Below, in pieces: positions 16,988-26,671 of a DNA stretch of 49,835 bases. The notes beneath the pieces were generated by a model. That model was not told where the DNA came from, did no database searches, and saw only the letters and a program-made list of their open reading frames with translations. Within the stretch, counting starts at the first letter, position 1. Each line of letters begins with the position of its first letter. The translations under genes and the position numbers were made by a program. This stretch comes from Nitrosomonas sp. (GTDB lineage Bacteria; Pseudomonadota; Gammaproteobacteria; Burkholderiales; Nitrosomonadaceae), in NCBI GenBank assembly GCA_021582655.1, contig CP091135.1:383957-433791 (forward strand), read 5' to 3'.

Positions 16988-18820
16988 TCAGACATTATTT
17001 GGTACTTCAGTAACAATTGATTGCTTGAGCTTAATTATTTCAGGTTGATTCAACGTTTCGGTTTTGAGTAGTGCAGCTGCGGTTTGATCCAACAATGATC
17101 GATTGGTCTGTAATATTACGATGGCACGCGCCAATGCCTGCTCTATCAGCGTCCGTACCGCATGGTCGATCTGATTGGCAGTCTCTTCGCTATAACCGCG
17201 AACGGTTTGCGGGATCGGCATATTCGGCTGCAAAAAGGCGGATTGCTCGCGATCATAAGCGACATTGCCCAATGTATCGCTCATTCCGTACCGTAATACC
17301 ATGGCACGAGCGATATCGGTGGCACGTGCCAGATCGTCAACAGCACCCGTGGAGACTTCATTAAACACCACTTGCTCCGCGGCACGCCCGCCCAGTAACA
17401 CCGCCATCTTATTGAGCAACTCGACACGAGTCATCAAAAAGCGGTCTTCAGTGGGACGCTGAATGGTATAACCCAACGCACCGACGCCGCGCGGTATGAT
17501 CGATACTTTGTGCACTTCGTCCGTACCCGGTAACGCCAGCGCTACCATCGCATGCCCCAATTCATGAAAGGCAACCACCCGGCGTTCATTCGGATTGAGC
17601 AGCCGGTTGCGTTTTTCCAATCCAGCAACAATACGTTCAATCGCATTGTTAAGATCGTCCATCGCAACCGCAGCGGCTGCACGCCGTGTCGCCAGCAAAG
17701 CGGCCTCATTGACGAGATTGGCCAAGTCCGCACCGGTAAATCCTGGTGTCAGCGCGGCAATTTGTTCGATTTTGACATCCGGATTCAATTTGACCTTCTT
17801 TATATGCACAGCAAGAATCTGTTCCCGACCCAATTTATCAGGCCGATCCACCAATACCTGGCGATCGAACCGACCGGCACGCAACAGTGCGGGATCCAAT
17901 ATTTCGGGGCGGTTGGTAGCCGCCAGCAATACGATACCACTGCTGGGATCAAAACCATCCAATTCGGCGAGCAATTGATTCAACGTTTGTTCCTTCTCGT
18001 CGTGCCCGCCACCCAATCCATATGCACCACGAGCGCGTCCCAATGCATCCAATTCGTCGATAAAAATGATAGCGGGCGACATTTGCCGCGCTTGCTCGAA
18101 CAAATCACGCACCCGGGCGGCACCGACACCGACAAACATTTCCACGAATTCCGATCCTGAAATCGAGAAAAACGGCACACCGGCCTCACCGGCAACCGCG
18201 CGCGCCAGCAATGTCTTTCCGGTTCCCGGCGGACCGACCAGTAAGATGCCCTTCGGCGCTCGCCCCCCCAAACGGCTGTAGTCCGTCGGATTACGCAAAA
18301 AATGAATGATTTCGATGAGCTCTTCCTTGGCTTCGTCGACACCAGCCACATCGTCAAAAGTCACTTTGGTTTCTTTTTCGACAAATACTTTCGCGCGGCT
18401 TTTGCCGATCGACATCAGGCCGCTACCCATGCCGCTTCCCATACGGCGAATCACGTAAAGCCAGATACCGATGAAAATGGCGGTGGGGACCACCCAGGAA
18501 AGCAAATCGCGCAACCATGTACTTTGCACGACACCGGTATAAACCACGTGATGCTTGTCCAAGATCTCGGCCAATTCGGGTTCCACTCGCGTGGTCACAA
18601 AATCTTTATAGCCATCGGCATGCTTTTCTTTCAACGTCCCGAAAATTTGATTTTCGGTAATCGCGATTTCCGCGACTTGGCCTTGCTCCAGCAGTTGTTG
18701 AAATCGGCTATATGGAATCGGTTGGATTTGTGTGTATTGCGAATACAAATGCTGCACCAATAACAAGGTCACTAATGCTGTGATAATAAACCCGATGTTT
18801 ATATTGGTTTTTTTATCCAT
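16988..18820 (-). CDS. ftsH: ATP-dependent zinc metalloprotease, FtsH family
   Basis: The 610-residue protein has the FtsH layout: transmembrane segment about 9-25, periplasmic domain, second transmembrane segment about 107-125, AAA+ ATPase and zinc protease. Walker A is GPPGTGKT at 196-203, the pore loop is in EMFVGVG, Walker B is [10 protein letters not shown], and the second region of homology is near [20 protein letters not shown]. The zinc motif is HELGH at 419-423 (commonly HEAGH). It degrades membrane and some soluble proteins. GAGGT lies before the ATG at 18820. The usual rlmE (rrmJ) and folP neighbours are absent, so this may be a second FtsH paralogue rather than the housekeeping copy. 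Confidence 0.92.
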   Translation of the reverse strand: MDKKTNINIGFIITALVTLLLVQHLYSQYTQIQPIPYSRFQQLLEQGQVAEIAITENQIFGTLKEKHADGYKDFVTTRVEPELAEILDKHHVVYTGVVQSTWLRDLLSWVVPTAIFIGIWLYVIRRMGSGMGSGLMSIGKSRAKVFVEKETKVTFDDVAGVDEAKEELIEIIHFLRNPTDYSRLGGRAPKGILLVGPPGTGKTLLARAVAGEAGVPFFSISGSEFVEMFVGVGAARVRDLFEQARQMSPAIIFIDELDALGRARGAYGLGGGHDEKEQTLNQLLAELDGFDPSSGIVLLAATNRPEILDPALLRAGRFDRQVLVDRPDKLGREQILAVHIKKVKLNPDVKIEQIAALTPGFTGADLANLVNEAALLATRRAAAAVAMDDLNNAIERIVAGLEKRNRLLNPNERRVVAFHELGHAMVALALPGTDEVHKVSIIPRGVGALGYTIQRPTEDRFLMTRVELLNKMAVLLGGRAAEQVVFNEVSTGAVDDLARATDIARAMVLRYGMSDTLGNVAYDREQSAFLQPNMPIPQTVRGYSEETANQIDHAVRTLIEQALARAIVILQTNRSLLDQTAAALLKTETLNQPEIIKLKQSIVTEVPNNV

Positions 18821-18996
18821 AAATTACCTCTATCAAATATATGGCGATTGCTCGATCCATGATCCGCATAAGATTACCGCAAACCGGTATCGGTTTCAGC
18901 AAACTGTTTTGTCAATACTTAACAAGCTGTTCAGTTTTTGAGTACCACTTCAATAGATAGCAGATAATCCGGGTCTGCCGCAATCAAGCAATAGGC

Positions 18997-19008
18997 TAAC
19001 CCGGGTTA
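18997..19008. promoter_or_regulatory. 12-bp perfect palindrome upstream of TonB-receptor operon
   Basis: TAACCCGGGTTA is a perfect palindrome about 110 bases before the receptor start. It does not match the Fur consensus. It is a candidate operator for the receptor-YfiR-GGDEF operon. The nearby AAACCG-GTAT-CGGTTT (18881-18896) is a second small inverted repeat closer to ftsH. Function unproven. Confidence 0.35.
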
Positions 19009-19043
19009 AAAATTTAGATTAGAATGCGGAACTCTTTCCTTAA

Positions 19044-19118
19044 ATGCATCGTATGTTTGATTGCCGGAATTTTCCACTGGTTTTTGGATCTTTCGCGAGT
19101 ATTCCGCTAATTGGATGA
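19044..19118 (+). CDS. Possible 24-residue leader peptide overlapping the receptor start
   Basis: An ATG-started short frame reads through CDCRNFP-like residues (MHRMFDCRNFPLVFG) and ends at TGA 19116-19118. That stop overlaps the ATG at 19115 of the TonB receptor in an ATGA arrangement. The receptor itself has no good ribosome site there, so coupling from this short frame is possible. The ribosome site of the short frame is also weak, so this is tentative. Confidence 0.25.
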   Translation: MHRMFDCRNFPLVFGSFASIPLIG

Positions 19119-21163
19119 GCCGGGCTCACATGGTACTTCGGCTTGCGCTTTTCTTTCATCGAATTCTTTTTTATCAATCTCAATCCCCAAATAGACCGGT
19201 TATACGAATCACCTCAGTTTGCATTTGCTTGTCGTGCATCCTGTTGTTTTCAAGCACTCAGCACGTCATCGCACAATCGGCAAATCGGAGTCTTTCCAAT
19301 GCGTCATTGGAAGAATTGCTCGGCTTTGAAGTCGTAACCGCATCAAAAATCGCCCGACAAGTCAGTGATGCGCCGTCCGCTGTCAGCATCGTTACTGCCG
19401 CGGATATCAAAGCGTACAACTATCGCACACTGGCGGACATTTTAAGCAGCATGCGCGGCCTGAACATTACCTATGACCGTGCGTACGATTTTCTCGGCGG
19501 ACGCGGATATAGCAGTCCCGGAGAATATAGCGGCCGAATCATGCTGCTGATAGACGGCGTGCAAGTCAACGATAACGTGTTCAATCAAGCTTACTTCGGT
19601 CACGATGGATTAATCGATGTCGAATTGATCGAGCGGGTGGAATATATCCCGGGTCCCGGATCTGTCGCTTACGGCAATAATGCTTTCTTCGGCATCATCA
19701 ACATCATTACCAAAAGAGGAAAGCAATTCGGTGGCGCCCAGGCGGGGATATCGCTGGGCAGCTTCGAAACCGGACGCGGCCGGATCACCTTCGGCAAGCA
19801 ATTTGAAAACAATGTCGATCTTTTGATGTCGGCATCCGGGCTTAAGAGTAACGGACAAAATTTTTATTTTCCACCGTTTGACGATGGCAATCCGGTTCAT
19901 CAGGGCGGTAATGCCCGTCACCTGGATGAACAGGACAATCAGCGCTTGTTCGGTAAACTGCAAGGCAACAATTGGTTGATTGAAGCAGGCTTCGGCCGCC
20001 GCCACAAGGAAGTTCCAACCGCCCCGTACACAGCCGACTTTAACAGTCGATATTTTTATAACGATGCGACCAAGTTCATCGCCGGACAATATCACACCGA
20101 TCTTTCCGATCGTATCAAGCTTTCCTTGCTGGCGGACTACAGCGATTATCATCACCTGGCCAATAACTTATACGCCGGTCAATTGTGGACGGAAAAAGCC
20201 GCCGGCAGTCGGTGGAGCACCGAAGCAAAATTTGCGATCAATTGGTTTGATTTTCACAAGCTTGTTTTAGGTATCGTCTATCGCGATGATTTTCAGCGGC
20301 GACAGGAAAACCCTGCGTTCGCTTCAAATCAGGGGCGCCGCAGCTTCAGCTTGTACGTACAGAACGAATTTACCGTGCGCGACAATCTATGGTTGAATCT
20401 TGGTGTAAGGTACGATCACTTTACCGATGACGGCGACGCGGCTTCACCCCGCTTCGCGCTAATCTATGAACCCTTGCCGGATCATTTTATCCGTTTGTCG
20501 CATAGCCAGGCGCACCGAACCCCCACCCCCTTTGAGAAATACTATACCGACGATCGCTCGATTTTCGCCAATCCCGGGCTCGGCATAGAATATGTCAATG
20601 CTTCCGAATTGGTTTTGGAGCGCCGCTGGAGTAACCAGTCCCGAGTACTGGCAACGGCTTATCACCAAAGCACCCGCAATTTCATCAACAGCATTCCGTA
20701 CAATCCTGATTTTGTTCAATATCGCAATATCCGCGGCGGCCAGGCAACCGGAGTGGAATTGGAAGCGGAACATCATTGGCAAAATAATATACGCCTGCGT
20801 GCAAGCTATGCCTATCAAGACTCCAGAAATAACGACCACCATTGGGCGATCAACTCACCACACCATCTCGGCAAGATCAACCTCACCGCACCGTTGTTCG
20901 CCGAAAAATTATTCGGTGCGGTGGAGGTTCAAACGGTCTCAAGCCGCAAAGCATTCAGTAACGATATTATCAGCGGATATACGGTTACCAATGTAACCTT
21001 GGGTACCGGCCGGTTGTTGCGGAATTTGCATGCCACATTCACCGTACGCAATCTTTTCGGCACCGACTATATGCATGTCGCGCCGGATTACAATCTGCCG
21101 CTTGCGGTGATCGCCCAGGACGAGCGTAATTTCTGGCTGCAACTCGGTTACGATTTCAAGTGA
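19115..21163 (+). CDS. TonB-dependent outer-membrane receptor linked to c-di-GMP signalling
   Basis: From the ATG at 19115 the product is 682 residues (a TTG at 19061 would give 700; an ATG at 19130 would give 677). A long N-terminus precedes the hydrophobic signal region CICLSCILLF and likely cleavage near VIAQ-S. Then come the plug domain (DAPSAVSIVTAADIKAYNYR, MLLIDGVQVNDNVFNQAYFG, VEYIPGPGSVAYGNNAFFGI) and a barrel ending in GYDFK. TonB-ExbBD energy drives uptake through such receptors; the substrate is unknown. It overlaps or abuts yfiR, followed by a GGDEF/EAL gene. This order suggests the receptor reports ligand arrival to the periplasmic protein YfiR, in place of the OmpA-like YfiB of Pseudomonas. 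No N-terminal secretin-like signalling domain is seen. Confidence 0.88.
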   Translation: MSRAHMVLRLALFFHRILFYQSQSPNRPVIRITSVCICLSCILLFSSTQHVIAQSANRSLSNASLEELLGFEVVTASKIARQVSDAPSAVSIVTAADIKAYNYRTLADILSSMRGLNITYDRAYDFLGGRGYSSPGEYSGRIMLLIDGVQVNDNVFNQAYFGHDGLIDVELIERVEYIPGPGSVAYGNNAFFGIINIITKRGKQFGGAQAGISLGSFETGRGRITFGKQFENNVDLLMSASGLKSNGQNFYFPPFDDGNPVHQGGNARHLDEQDNQRLFGKLQGNNWLIEAGFGRRHKEVPTAPYTADFNSRYFYNDATKFIAGQYHTDLSDRIKLSLLADYSDYHHLANNLYAGQLWTEKAAGSRWSTEAKFAINWFDFHKLVLGIVYRDDFQRRQENPAFASNQGRRSFSLYVQNEFTVRDNLWLNLGVRYDHFTDDGDAASPRFALIYEPLPDHFIRLSHSQAHRTPTPFEKYYTDDRSIFANPGLGIEYVNASELVLERRWSNQSRVLATAYHQSTRNFINSIPYNPDFVQYRNIRGGQATGVELEAEHHWQNNIRLRASYAYQDSRNNDHHWAINSPHHLGKINLTAPLFAEKLFGAVEVQTVSSRKAFSNDIISGYTVTNVTLGTGRLLRNLHATFTVRNLFGTDYMHVAPDYNLPLAVIAQDERNFWLQLGYDFK

Positions 21164-21165
21164 CG

Positions 21166-21681
21166 ATGCGCCGATTTATTCTGTTATCGGTATTTCTTTT
21201 CGGCCTGCCCGCAACCGCATCGGCTCAAGACAAGGCTTTCTCGGAATACGCCATGAAAGCCGCTTTTCTGTATAACTTCACACTATTTACCGAATGGCCC
21301 GAGCTGCCAAACAATACACTGCGCATCTGCACATTACGGGCTGATCAAATCAGAGGGGAGCTTGCGGCATATACGGACAAGCGCCCGCACAATGCCACCC
21401 TTGTTATTGAAAAAATAACCGATATCCGCAAAATCAGGCGTTGCCAGGCGGTATTCATCAGCGAAGACGATATTCAATCGGCACCTGAGATCTTTCAGGC
21501 AACAAGGGATATGCCCGTGCTCGTCGTCACGGAGGTTACTGATTTCTCGATAAAAGATGCAATGATCGTGATCAAAATTGAAAATCGCCGTATGATATTT
21601 GAAATCAATTTGACCGCAGCCAAGCAAGCGGGGTTACACTTAAGCTCCAAACTCTTGGTTTTGGCAAAAAAAATCTATTAG
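21166..21681 (+). CDS. yfiR: Periplasmic regulator of diguanylate cyclase, YfiR family (DUF4154)
   Basis: The 171-residue protein has a signal peptide (MRRFILLSVFLFGLP, cleavage near ASA-QD) and the YfiR/DUF4154 fold markers YAMKAAFLYNFTLFTEWP and the ending SSKLLVLAKKIY. In Pseudomonas, YfiR sits in the periplasm and holds the cyclase YfiN inactive until released by the outer-membrane protein YfiB. Two cysteines (in LRICTLRAD and IRRCQAVF) could form a disulfide, as YfiR uses redox-sensitive disulfides. A GTG at 21160 overlapping the receptor stop is an alternative start. It lies between a TonB receptor and a GGDEF/EAL gene. Confidence 0.88.
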   Translation: MRRFILLSVFLFGLPATASAQDKAFSEYAMKAAFLYNFTLFTEWPELPNNTLRICTLRADQIRGELAAYTDKRPHNATLVIEKITDIRKIRRCQAVFISEDDIQSAPEIFQATRDMPVLVVTEVTDFSIKDAMIVIKIENRRMIFEINLTAAKQAGLHLSSKLLVLAKKIY

Positions 21682-21691
21682 AGCGATCTCG

Positions 21692-23743
21692 ATGAAGTTT
21701 TATCAAAACTTGAAGATTGGAAACAAGCTGCTGCTAATTAACATTATTCCGGCGAGCTTGGCCATGCTGATATTAGTCACCAGCATTGCAGCAATTATCT
21801 TGCTGAGCAGCAGAAACAGCCTGATACAAGAAATCACCAATCAAGCATACATGCTCGGCGAAAGTCTCGCGGCTTCAATCGCCTTCAATGATTTTCAATC
21901 GGCGGAGACTATTCTCGCAGCGTTGCACTGGTCGCCGCATATCCAGCAAGTCGTGGTAGTCGATACTGCAGGAAAAATATTCGCCGCATACCCCCGATCA
22001 CCCGTCGACGGTTTTGATCAAACCGCATCGGTAAGCGATTATTTCACCGAAATCCGTGTTCAGCACGTGATTCAAATCAGCACCCAAACGCTCGGGGAAA
22101 TTTACATCGACGCAACGCTTGATCCCATCTATCTACAACTTAGAAAATTCGCCCTGTTTGCATTGCTCGCGCTGATCGTTGCTTGTGCACTGGGAATCCT
22201 GATGCTTAAACGAATGCAGCTTAATCTGATACGTCCGATTGTGGAATTGACCGATTACATGCGCATGATTTCTTCCACCAACGACTATTCGTTGCGTTTT
22301 CATTTGGGTAACAATGATGAATTAGGGGAATTGGCCACCGGATTCAACGCCATGCTCGATAAAATCGAATCGCACCGGATCAATCTGGATCATGAATTGT
22401 TACGGCGCAAGGAAGCGGAAAGCCGGTTACATCAATTCGCCTATTTTGACAATGTCACACGCTTACCCAATCGCCATTATTTTAAGGAACGTTTGGAAAA
22501 CATCGTGAATGCGACACTGAAGCACAATACCTGTTGCTGCGTCATGTTGATCGATCTCGACGACTTCAAACACGTCAACGACACACTGGGCCATCATGTA
22601 GGCGATGAATTATTGTTTGCGGTCGCACAACGACTCAATCAGGATTTACGCGAAGGCGATGTATTGTGTCGCATCGGCGGCGACGAATTTGCAATGATTC
22701 TGGAAAACACTCAAAACACCCGGCAAGTGGAATTGATTGCAGAGAGAGTCATCAATAAATTATCGCTGCCATTCATGCTCAGCGGCAAGGAGGTTTTTAT
22801 CGGTGCCAGCATCGGCGCCAGTTTCTGCCCGGACGACACCACCGATATCCCGACATTGCTGCGCAACGCGGATAATGCCATGTACAGTGCCAAGAATCGC
22901 GGCAAAAATCACTGTCTGATCTATAAACCCGAAATGGAAACCAAAAGCATGAAGCGATTCACGCTGGAGCATGCTTTGCGCCGCGCATTGGAGCAAAAAG
23001 AATTATTTTTGCTTTATCAGCCATTGATCGATATTCATCGCAACCAGGTCATCGGCTTCGAGGCCTTGGTGCGCTGGCGCAATCCTTCGCTCGGCATGAT
23101 CAATACATCGGATTTCATTCCCATCGCGGAAGAAATCGGATTAATCGTTCCGATCGGGGAATTCGTACTGCGCACCGCCTGCGCACAAATGCGCGATTGG
23201 AAAAACCGGTATGGATTCGAGGGTATCATCAGCGTCAATATTTCGGGACGGCAATTGACAAAGCCCGGTATTGTCGAAAATATTGCCGCGATTGCACAAA
23301 CCGCCGGACTACCGTACCAGCAATTGATGATCGAATTGACCGAAAGCATTTTGATGGATCATTCGCAAGAAACCCTTGATAAACTGGAAAAACTCAATCA
23401 GCTGGGCTTCTCGATCGCTGTTGACGATTTCGGCACCGGTTATTCATCGATGAGCTATCTCAAACGATACCCGCTCAAAAGCCTTAAGATCGACCGCAGC
23501 TTCATCGCGGATTTGCCTGAAAAGTCCAACGATGTTGCAATCACCAAAGCCATTATTGCGATGGGTAGAAGCCTGGGCATGAAAATCACCGCCGAAGGTG
23601 TCGAAGCGCCGCAGCAACTGGATTTCCTCATCAAACATCAATGCGATATCGTACAAGGATTTTATTACGGTGCGCCAATGTCCGCCGAGCAAGCGGAACG
23701 ATTCATTACCGGAACCCCCCCCCCAAAACCGGACAAAAATTGA
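21692..23743 (+). CDS. YfiN-like membrane GGDEF/EAL c-di-GMP enzyme
   Basis: The 683-residue protein has a transmembrane helix about 15-39, a periplasmic CHASE8-like domain about 40-150, a second helix about 152-172, HAMP, GGDEF at 329-333 and EAL at 457-459. The inhibitory site REGD sits five residues before GGDEF. Both catalytic motifs are intact (RIGGDEFAMIL, FEALVRW, DDFGTGYSS), so it could make or break c-di-GMP; Pseudomonas YfiN lacks the EAL half. The gene starts 10 bases after yfiR, so periplasmic control by YfiR is likely. Its 3' end has a run of ten C bases encoding PPP, four codons before the stop, and the stop overlaps the next ATG by one base. Confidence 0.9.
   Translation: MKFYQNLKIGNKLLLINIIPASLAMLILVTSIAAIILLSSRNSLIQEITNQAYMLGESLAASIAFNDFQSAETILAALHWSPHIQQVVVVDTAGKIFAAYPRSPVDGFDQTASVSDYFTEIRVQHVIQISTQTLGEIYIDATLDPIYLQLRKFALFALLALIVACALGILMLKRMQLNLIRPIVELTDYMRMISSTNDYSLRFHLGNNDELGELATGFNAMLDKIESHRINLDHELLRRKEAESRLHQFAYFDNVTRLPNRHYFKERLENIVNATLKHNTCCCVMLIDLDDFKHVNDTLGHHVGDELLFAVAQRLNQDLREGDVLCRIGGDEFAMILENTQNTRQVELIAERVINKLSLPFMLSGKEVFIGASIGASFCPDDTTDIPTLLRNADNAMYSAKNRGKNHCLIYKPEMETKSMKRFTLEHALRRALEQKELFLLYQPLIDIHRNQVIGFEALVRWRNPSLGMINTSDFIPIAEEIGLIVPIGEFVLRTACAQMRDWKNRYGFEGIISVNISGRQLTKPGIVENIAAIAQTAGLPYQQLMIELTESILMDHSQETLDKLEKLNQLGFSIAVDDFGTGYSSMSYLKRYPLKSLKIDRSFIADLPEKSNDVAITKAIIAMGRSLGMKITAEGVEAPQQLDFLIKHQCDIVQGFYYGAPMSAEQAERFITGTPPPKPDKN
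23715..23724 (+). repeat. Homopolymer tract of ten C bases at the 3' end of the GGDEF/EAL gene
   Basis: Ten consecutive C bases lie within codons for the last residues of the c-di-GMP enzyme. Gain of one C would move translation into the frame of the following isoaspartyl-peptidase gene, which is open across this point, giving one fused protein. Loss of one C moves into the third frame. Tracts of this length are prone to slippage and also to sequencing error. Confidence 0.85.
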
Positions 23744-24750
23744 TGATCACCGCCACCCGACAAGTCCCTCATGCAACACCGACAAAATCCGCCGACCACA
23801 CCAGGATCCGGCTATTGATACACGGCGGCGCAGGCGCGATTCTGCGTGAAAAATTGGCACTTGATCGGGAGCAAGCCCACCGCCGGGCGCTAACCGATTC
23901 CCTGCACGCCGGCCATACCGTTTTGGCCGCCGGCGGCAGCAGTATCGATGCCGTGATCGCTGCAATCGTAACCATGGAGGACTCACCGCTGTTCAATGCC
24001 GGCAAAGGTTCGGTATTCAATCACGAAGGTCGCAACGAAATGGATGCATCGATTATGGATGGCGACAGCCGTATGGCGGGCGCCGTCGCCGGCGTCACTA
24101 CGGTGCGCAATCCGATCCGGGCGGCGCATGCGGTGATGACCCAAAGCAAGCATGTATTGCTGATCGGGGCAGGTGCGGAGCGCTTCGCCACCGAACAGGG
24201 CCTGGAAATCTCCGATCCCGGCTATTTCTACACGCAGCATCGCTGGAAACAATTGCAACAAGCTATCGCCAGTGAACAAATCATGCTCGACCATGACGCT
24301 GACGCCGAATCGGCTGCTTCGGACAATCACGAAAAACACGGCACAGTCGGCGCTGTCGCGTTGGATTGTTTCGGTAATCTTGCCGCCGGCACCTCAACGG
24401 GCGGGCTGACCAACAAACGCTACGGGCGCATCGGGGATTCCCCGATCATCGGCGCGGGAACTTACGCCGACAACCGCTCAGTTGCGGTTTCCGCGACCGG
24501 AGTCGGTGAAATGTTCATCCGCACCGCTGCGGCTTTTCACACCGCCGCACAAGTTCGATTGCTAGGTACGCCGATCGATCAGGCTGCCGCACATACACTC
24601 ACGGAAATTGCCGCCATCGGCGGCGAAGGCGGCTTAATCGTATTGGATCCGCAAGGACGCTACGCAATGCGATTCAGTACCGGCGGTATGTACCGCGGCA
24701 CCATTGGATACGACGGAATCGCATGGACAGGCATTTTTACCGATAATTAA
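23743..24750 (+). CDS. iaaA: Isoaspartyl peptidase / L-asparaginase, plant type (Ntn-hydrolase)
   Basis: From the ATG at 23743 the protein has 335 residues. It belongs to the EcAIII/IaaA family, made as a precursor that cleaves itself before a Thr, which becomes the nucleophile. Here that is T201 in [10 protein letters not shown]. The substrate-binding and stabilising loop near NAGKGSVFN and the C-terminal [10 protein letters not shown] are present. It removes isoaspartyl peptides and asparagine in the cytoplasm. The start overlaps the stop of the GGDEF/EAL gene by one base, so translation is coupled. The frame stays open to 23641 upstream, allowing the slippage fusion noted at the C tract. 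Residues 1-20 look like an unstructured extension. Confidence 0.9.
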   Translation: MITATRQVPHATPTKSADHTRIRLLIHGGAGAILREKLALDREQAHRRALTDSLHAGHTVLAAGGSSIDAVIAAIVTMEDSPLFNAGKGSVFNHEGRNEMDASIMDGDSRMAGAVAGVTTVRNPIRAAHAVMTQSKHVLLIGAGAERFATEQGLEISDPGYFYTQHRWKQLQQAIASEQIMLDHDADAESAASDNHEKHGTVGAVALDCFGNLAAGTSTGGLTNKRYGRIGDSPIIGAGTYADNRSVAVSATGVGEMFIRTAAAFHTAAQVRLLGTPIDQAAAHTLTEIAAIGGEGGLIVLDPQGRYAMRFSTGGMYRGTIGYDGIAWTGIFTDN

Positions 24751-24784
24751 TCCGATCGTCACCATCTTTTTCGAGGAGCACGAC

Positions 24785-25797
24785 ATGATCAACGCATACG
24801 CAGCGTTTGAACCCGGTGGGGCATTACAACCGTTCGAATACGATCCCGGCCCGCTGGACGCCCACGATGTTGAGATCGCCGTCGAGTATTGCGGCATTTG
24901 CCATAGCGATCTCAGCATGCTGCACAATCACTGGGGAATTACCCGATATCCGTTCGTACCGGGCCATGAAGTTATCGGCACTATCGCCGCAAAAGGCGAA
25001 GATGTCACGCATTTGTCTGTGGGACAACGCGCAGGACTTGGCTGGCACGCCGGCTATTGCATGACCTGTCACAGTTGCCTGACCGGAGATCACAATCTCT
25101 GTGCGGCATCGGAATCGACTATCGTAGGCCGTCACGGCGGCTTTGCCGATAAAGTGCGCGCCAAGGCGGTCAGCGTTATCGCGATTCCGGACGATATACC
25201 CGCAAACAGCGCCGGCCCGCTATTTTGCGGCGGCATCACGGTATTCAATCCACTGTTGCAATTGGCATTGCGCCGACGGCGAACGTCGCGGTGATCGGTA
25301 TCGGCGGCCTGGGGCATATCGCACTGCAGTTTCTCAATGCATGGGGATGCCGTGTAACCGCGTTTACTTCGAGTGAAGATAAGAAAAAGGAAGCGCTCGC
25401 CATGGGCGCACACGATACGTTGGATACTCGCAGCCCCGGTGCACTCAAAGCGGTGGCGAGTCGCTTCGATCTGATTTTATCAACCGTCAATGCGCAACTC
25501 GATTGGAATGCTTATCTTACAGCGTTGCGATCCAAGAGCAGATTGCATTTTTTGGGTGTTACGCTGGACCCTCTGAATTTCAATGTATTTTCACTTATTT
25601 CGGGACAGTACTCGGTTTCCGGCTCCCCCGTCGGCAGCCCTGCCACGATTACGGCAATGCTGGATTTTGCAGCGCGACACCGCATCGAACCTATCGTGGA
25701 ATTGTTTGAGTTTGCGCAAGTCAATCACGCCGTATCGCATCTTGCCAGCGGCAAAGCCAGATACCGCGTTGTCCTGGCGCAACCAGGACTGCTTTGA
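24785..25797 (+). pseudogene. Zinc-dependent alcohol dehydrogenase (YahK/CAD type), one-base frameshift
   Basis: Two frames together make one medium-chain alcohol dehydrogenase. The first (ATG at 24785, GAGGAG upstream) holds the catalytic zinc site YCGICHSD and GHEVIG and the structural-zinc cysteines in [15 protein letters not shown]. It goes out of frame at about 25259-25263. The second frame resumes with the cofactor-binding GIGGLGHIALQF and continues to 25797. Adding one T at CAATTGG would give the expected Q-F-G-I and restore one 338-residue-type protein. Everything else is well preserved, so the lesion is either recent or a sequencing error. NADPH-dependent aldehyde reduction is the family role. 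Confidence 0.8.
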
Positions 25798-25809
25798 ACC
25801 GAGCGTTAC

Positions 25810-25835
25810 AAAAAAAGCGCCGATTAATTCGGCGC
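25810..25835 (-). terminator. Rho-independent terminator after the DUF3750 gene
   Basis: A 7-bp stem (GCGCCGA/TCGGCGC, 25817-25835, 5-base loop) is followed on the minus strand by seven T bases (25810-25816). It lies 30 bases past the stop of the minus-strand DUF3750 gene and just past the end of the plus-strand dehydrogenase. Confidence 0.85.
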
Positions 25836-25864
25836 ATGCGGTAAAACGGTGATACGCACGAAAT

Positions 25865-26671
25865 TTACCGGGCTTCTCGGTGCGCAGCAAACGAAAGCGG
25901 CACAACCCGCCAATCCGACAGCTCCTTACGCCCGATCAACGGCAATCGCAATGCCAGCGGATTCGAGTCGATACCGAACGATAATCCTAAAAAATTAAAT
26001 TCGATACCTTCGATTCCGCTCGCCAATATACCCACCAAACCAAAGAAAGAAAACTGGAAACCACTGCCGCTCGGCGCGCTGGAAATCATGCGCAGGCCAA
26101 GATAATCCTTGCCAATCGCGGTCGGCGGCAAATCCAGCTTCAACTCCGGAACCGCACGGGAAATCCAAGCGGTGAATGTATTCGAGTTCGGACCGGGCCA
26201 CAGGGTGTAACTCTTGGCATATGGATAGCTACGTGCCGCTTGATCGATTTTCTCGATCAGCGCATCGACACCCTCCCCGCGCTTCTCCGCCAGAATTTCC
26301 GGCATATTGCCGTACCAGCGCCGGTCCGGCAGGTTTTCGTGAATCACCAGTACCGGTAATTTGCGCTGTTGCATCCAACCGATCACTTCATAGATGGTAT
26401 AGGCTTCGGCATCTGTCGGTTTTACCGCTATCCAGGTGTGAATGCCCAAGTGGCCGCGCCAGCTGAAAGTACGCGCACCGTATACTTGAACCACCGCTTC
26501 CCGCGTAACCGACGGATCGGGTGCAAGGCCAACCGGTTCCCGGCTTGCATTCCACCAATATTGCGCACCGGCGTGATGCGAAAACAACAACCCGGAAATT
26601 GAAAAAACCGCCAAAACCGAAAAAATCATCAGCGTAAAACGAAACGCAGTCCGCATTAACAATAATCTCAT
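25865..26671 (-). CDS. DUF3750 domain protein, membrane-anchored or exported
   Basis: The 268-residue product matches DUF3750, a family of unknown function. It has a hydrophobic N-terminus (FTLMIFSVLAVFSISGLLF) that may be a signal anchor. The body includes YGARTFSWRGHLGIHTWIA, conserved tryptophans, and AKSYTLWPGPNSNTFTAWI, which resembles a papain-like or NlpC-like layout with His and Asn but is not enough to call an enzyme. It ends near a terminator and has no co-directional neighbour, so it is a single-gene unit. Confidence 0.8.
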   Translation of the reverse strand: MRLLLMRTAFRFTLMIFSVLAVFSISGLLFSHHAGAQYWWNASREPVGLAPDPSVTREAVVQVYGARTFSWRGHLGIHTWIAVKPTDAEAYTIYEVIGWMQQRKLPVLVIHENLPDRRWYGNMPEILAEKRGEGVDALIEKIDQAARSYPYAKSYTLWPGPNSNTFTAWISRAVPELKLDLPPTAIGKDYLGLRMISSAPSGSGFQFSFFGLVGILASGIEGIEFNFLGLSFGIDSNPLALRLPLIGRKELSDWRVVPLSFAAHREAR

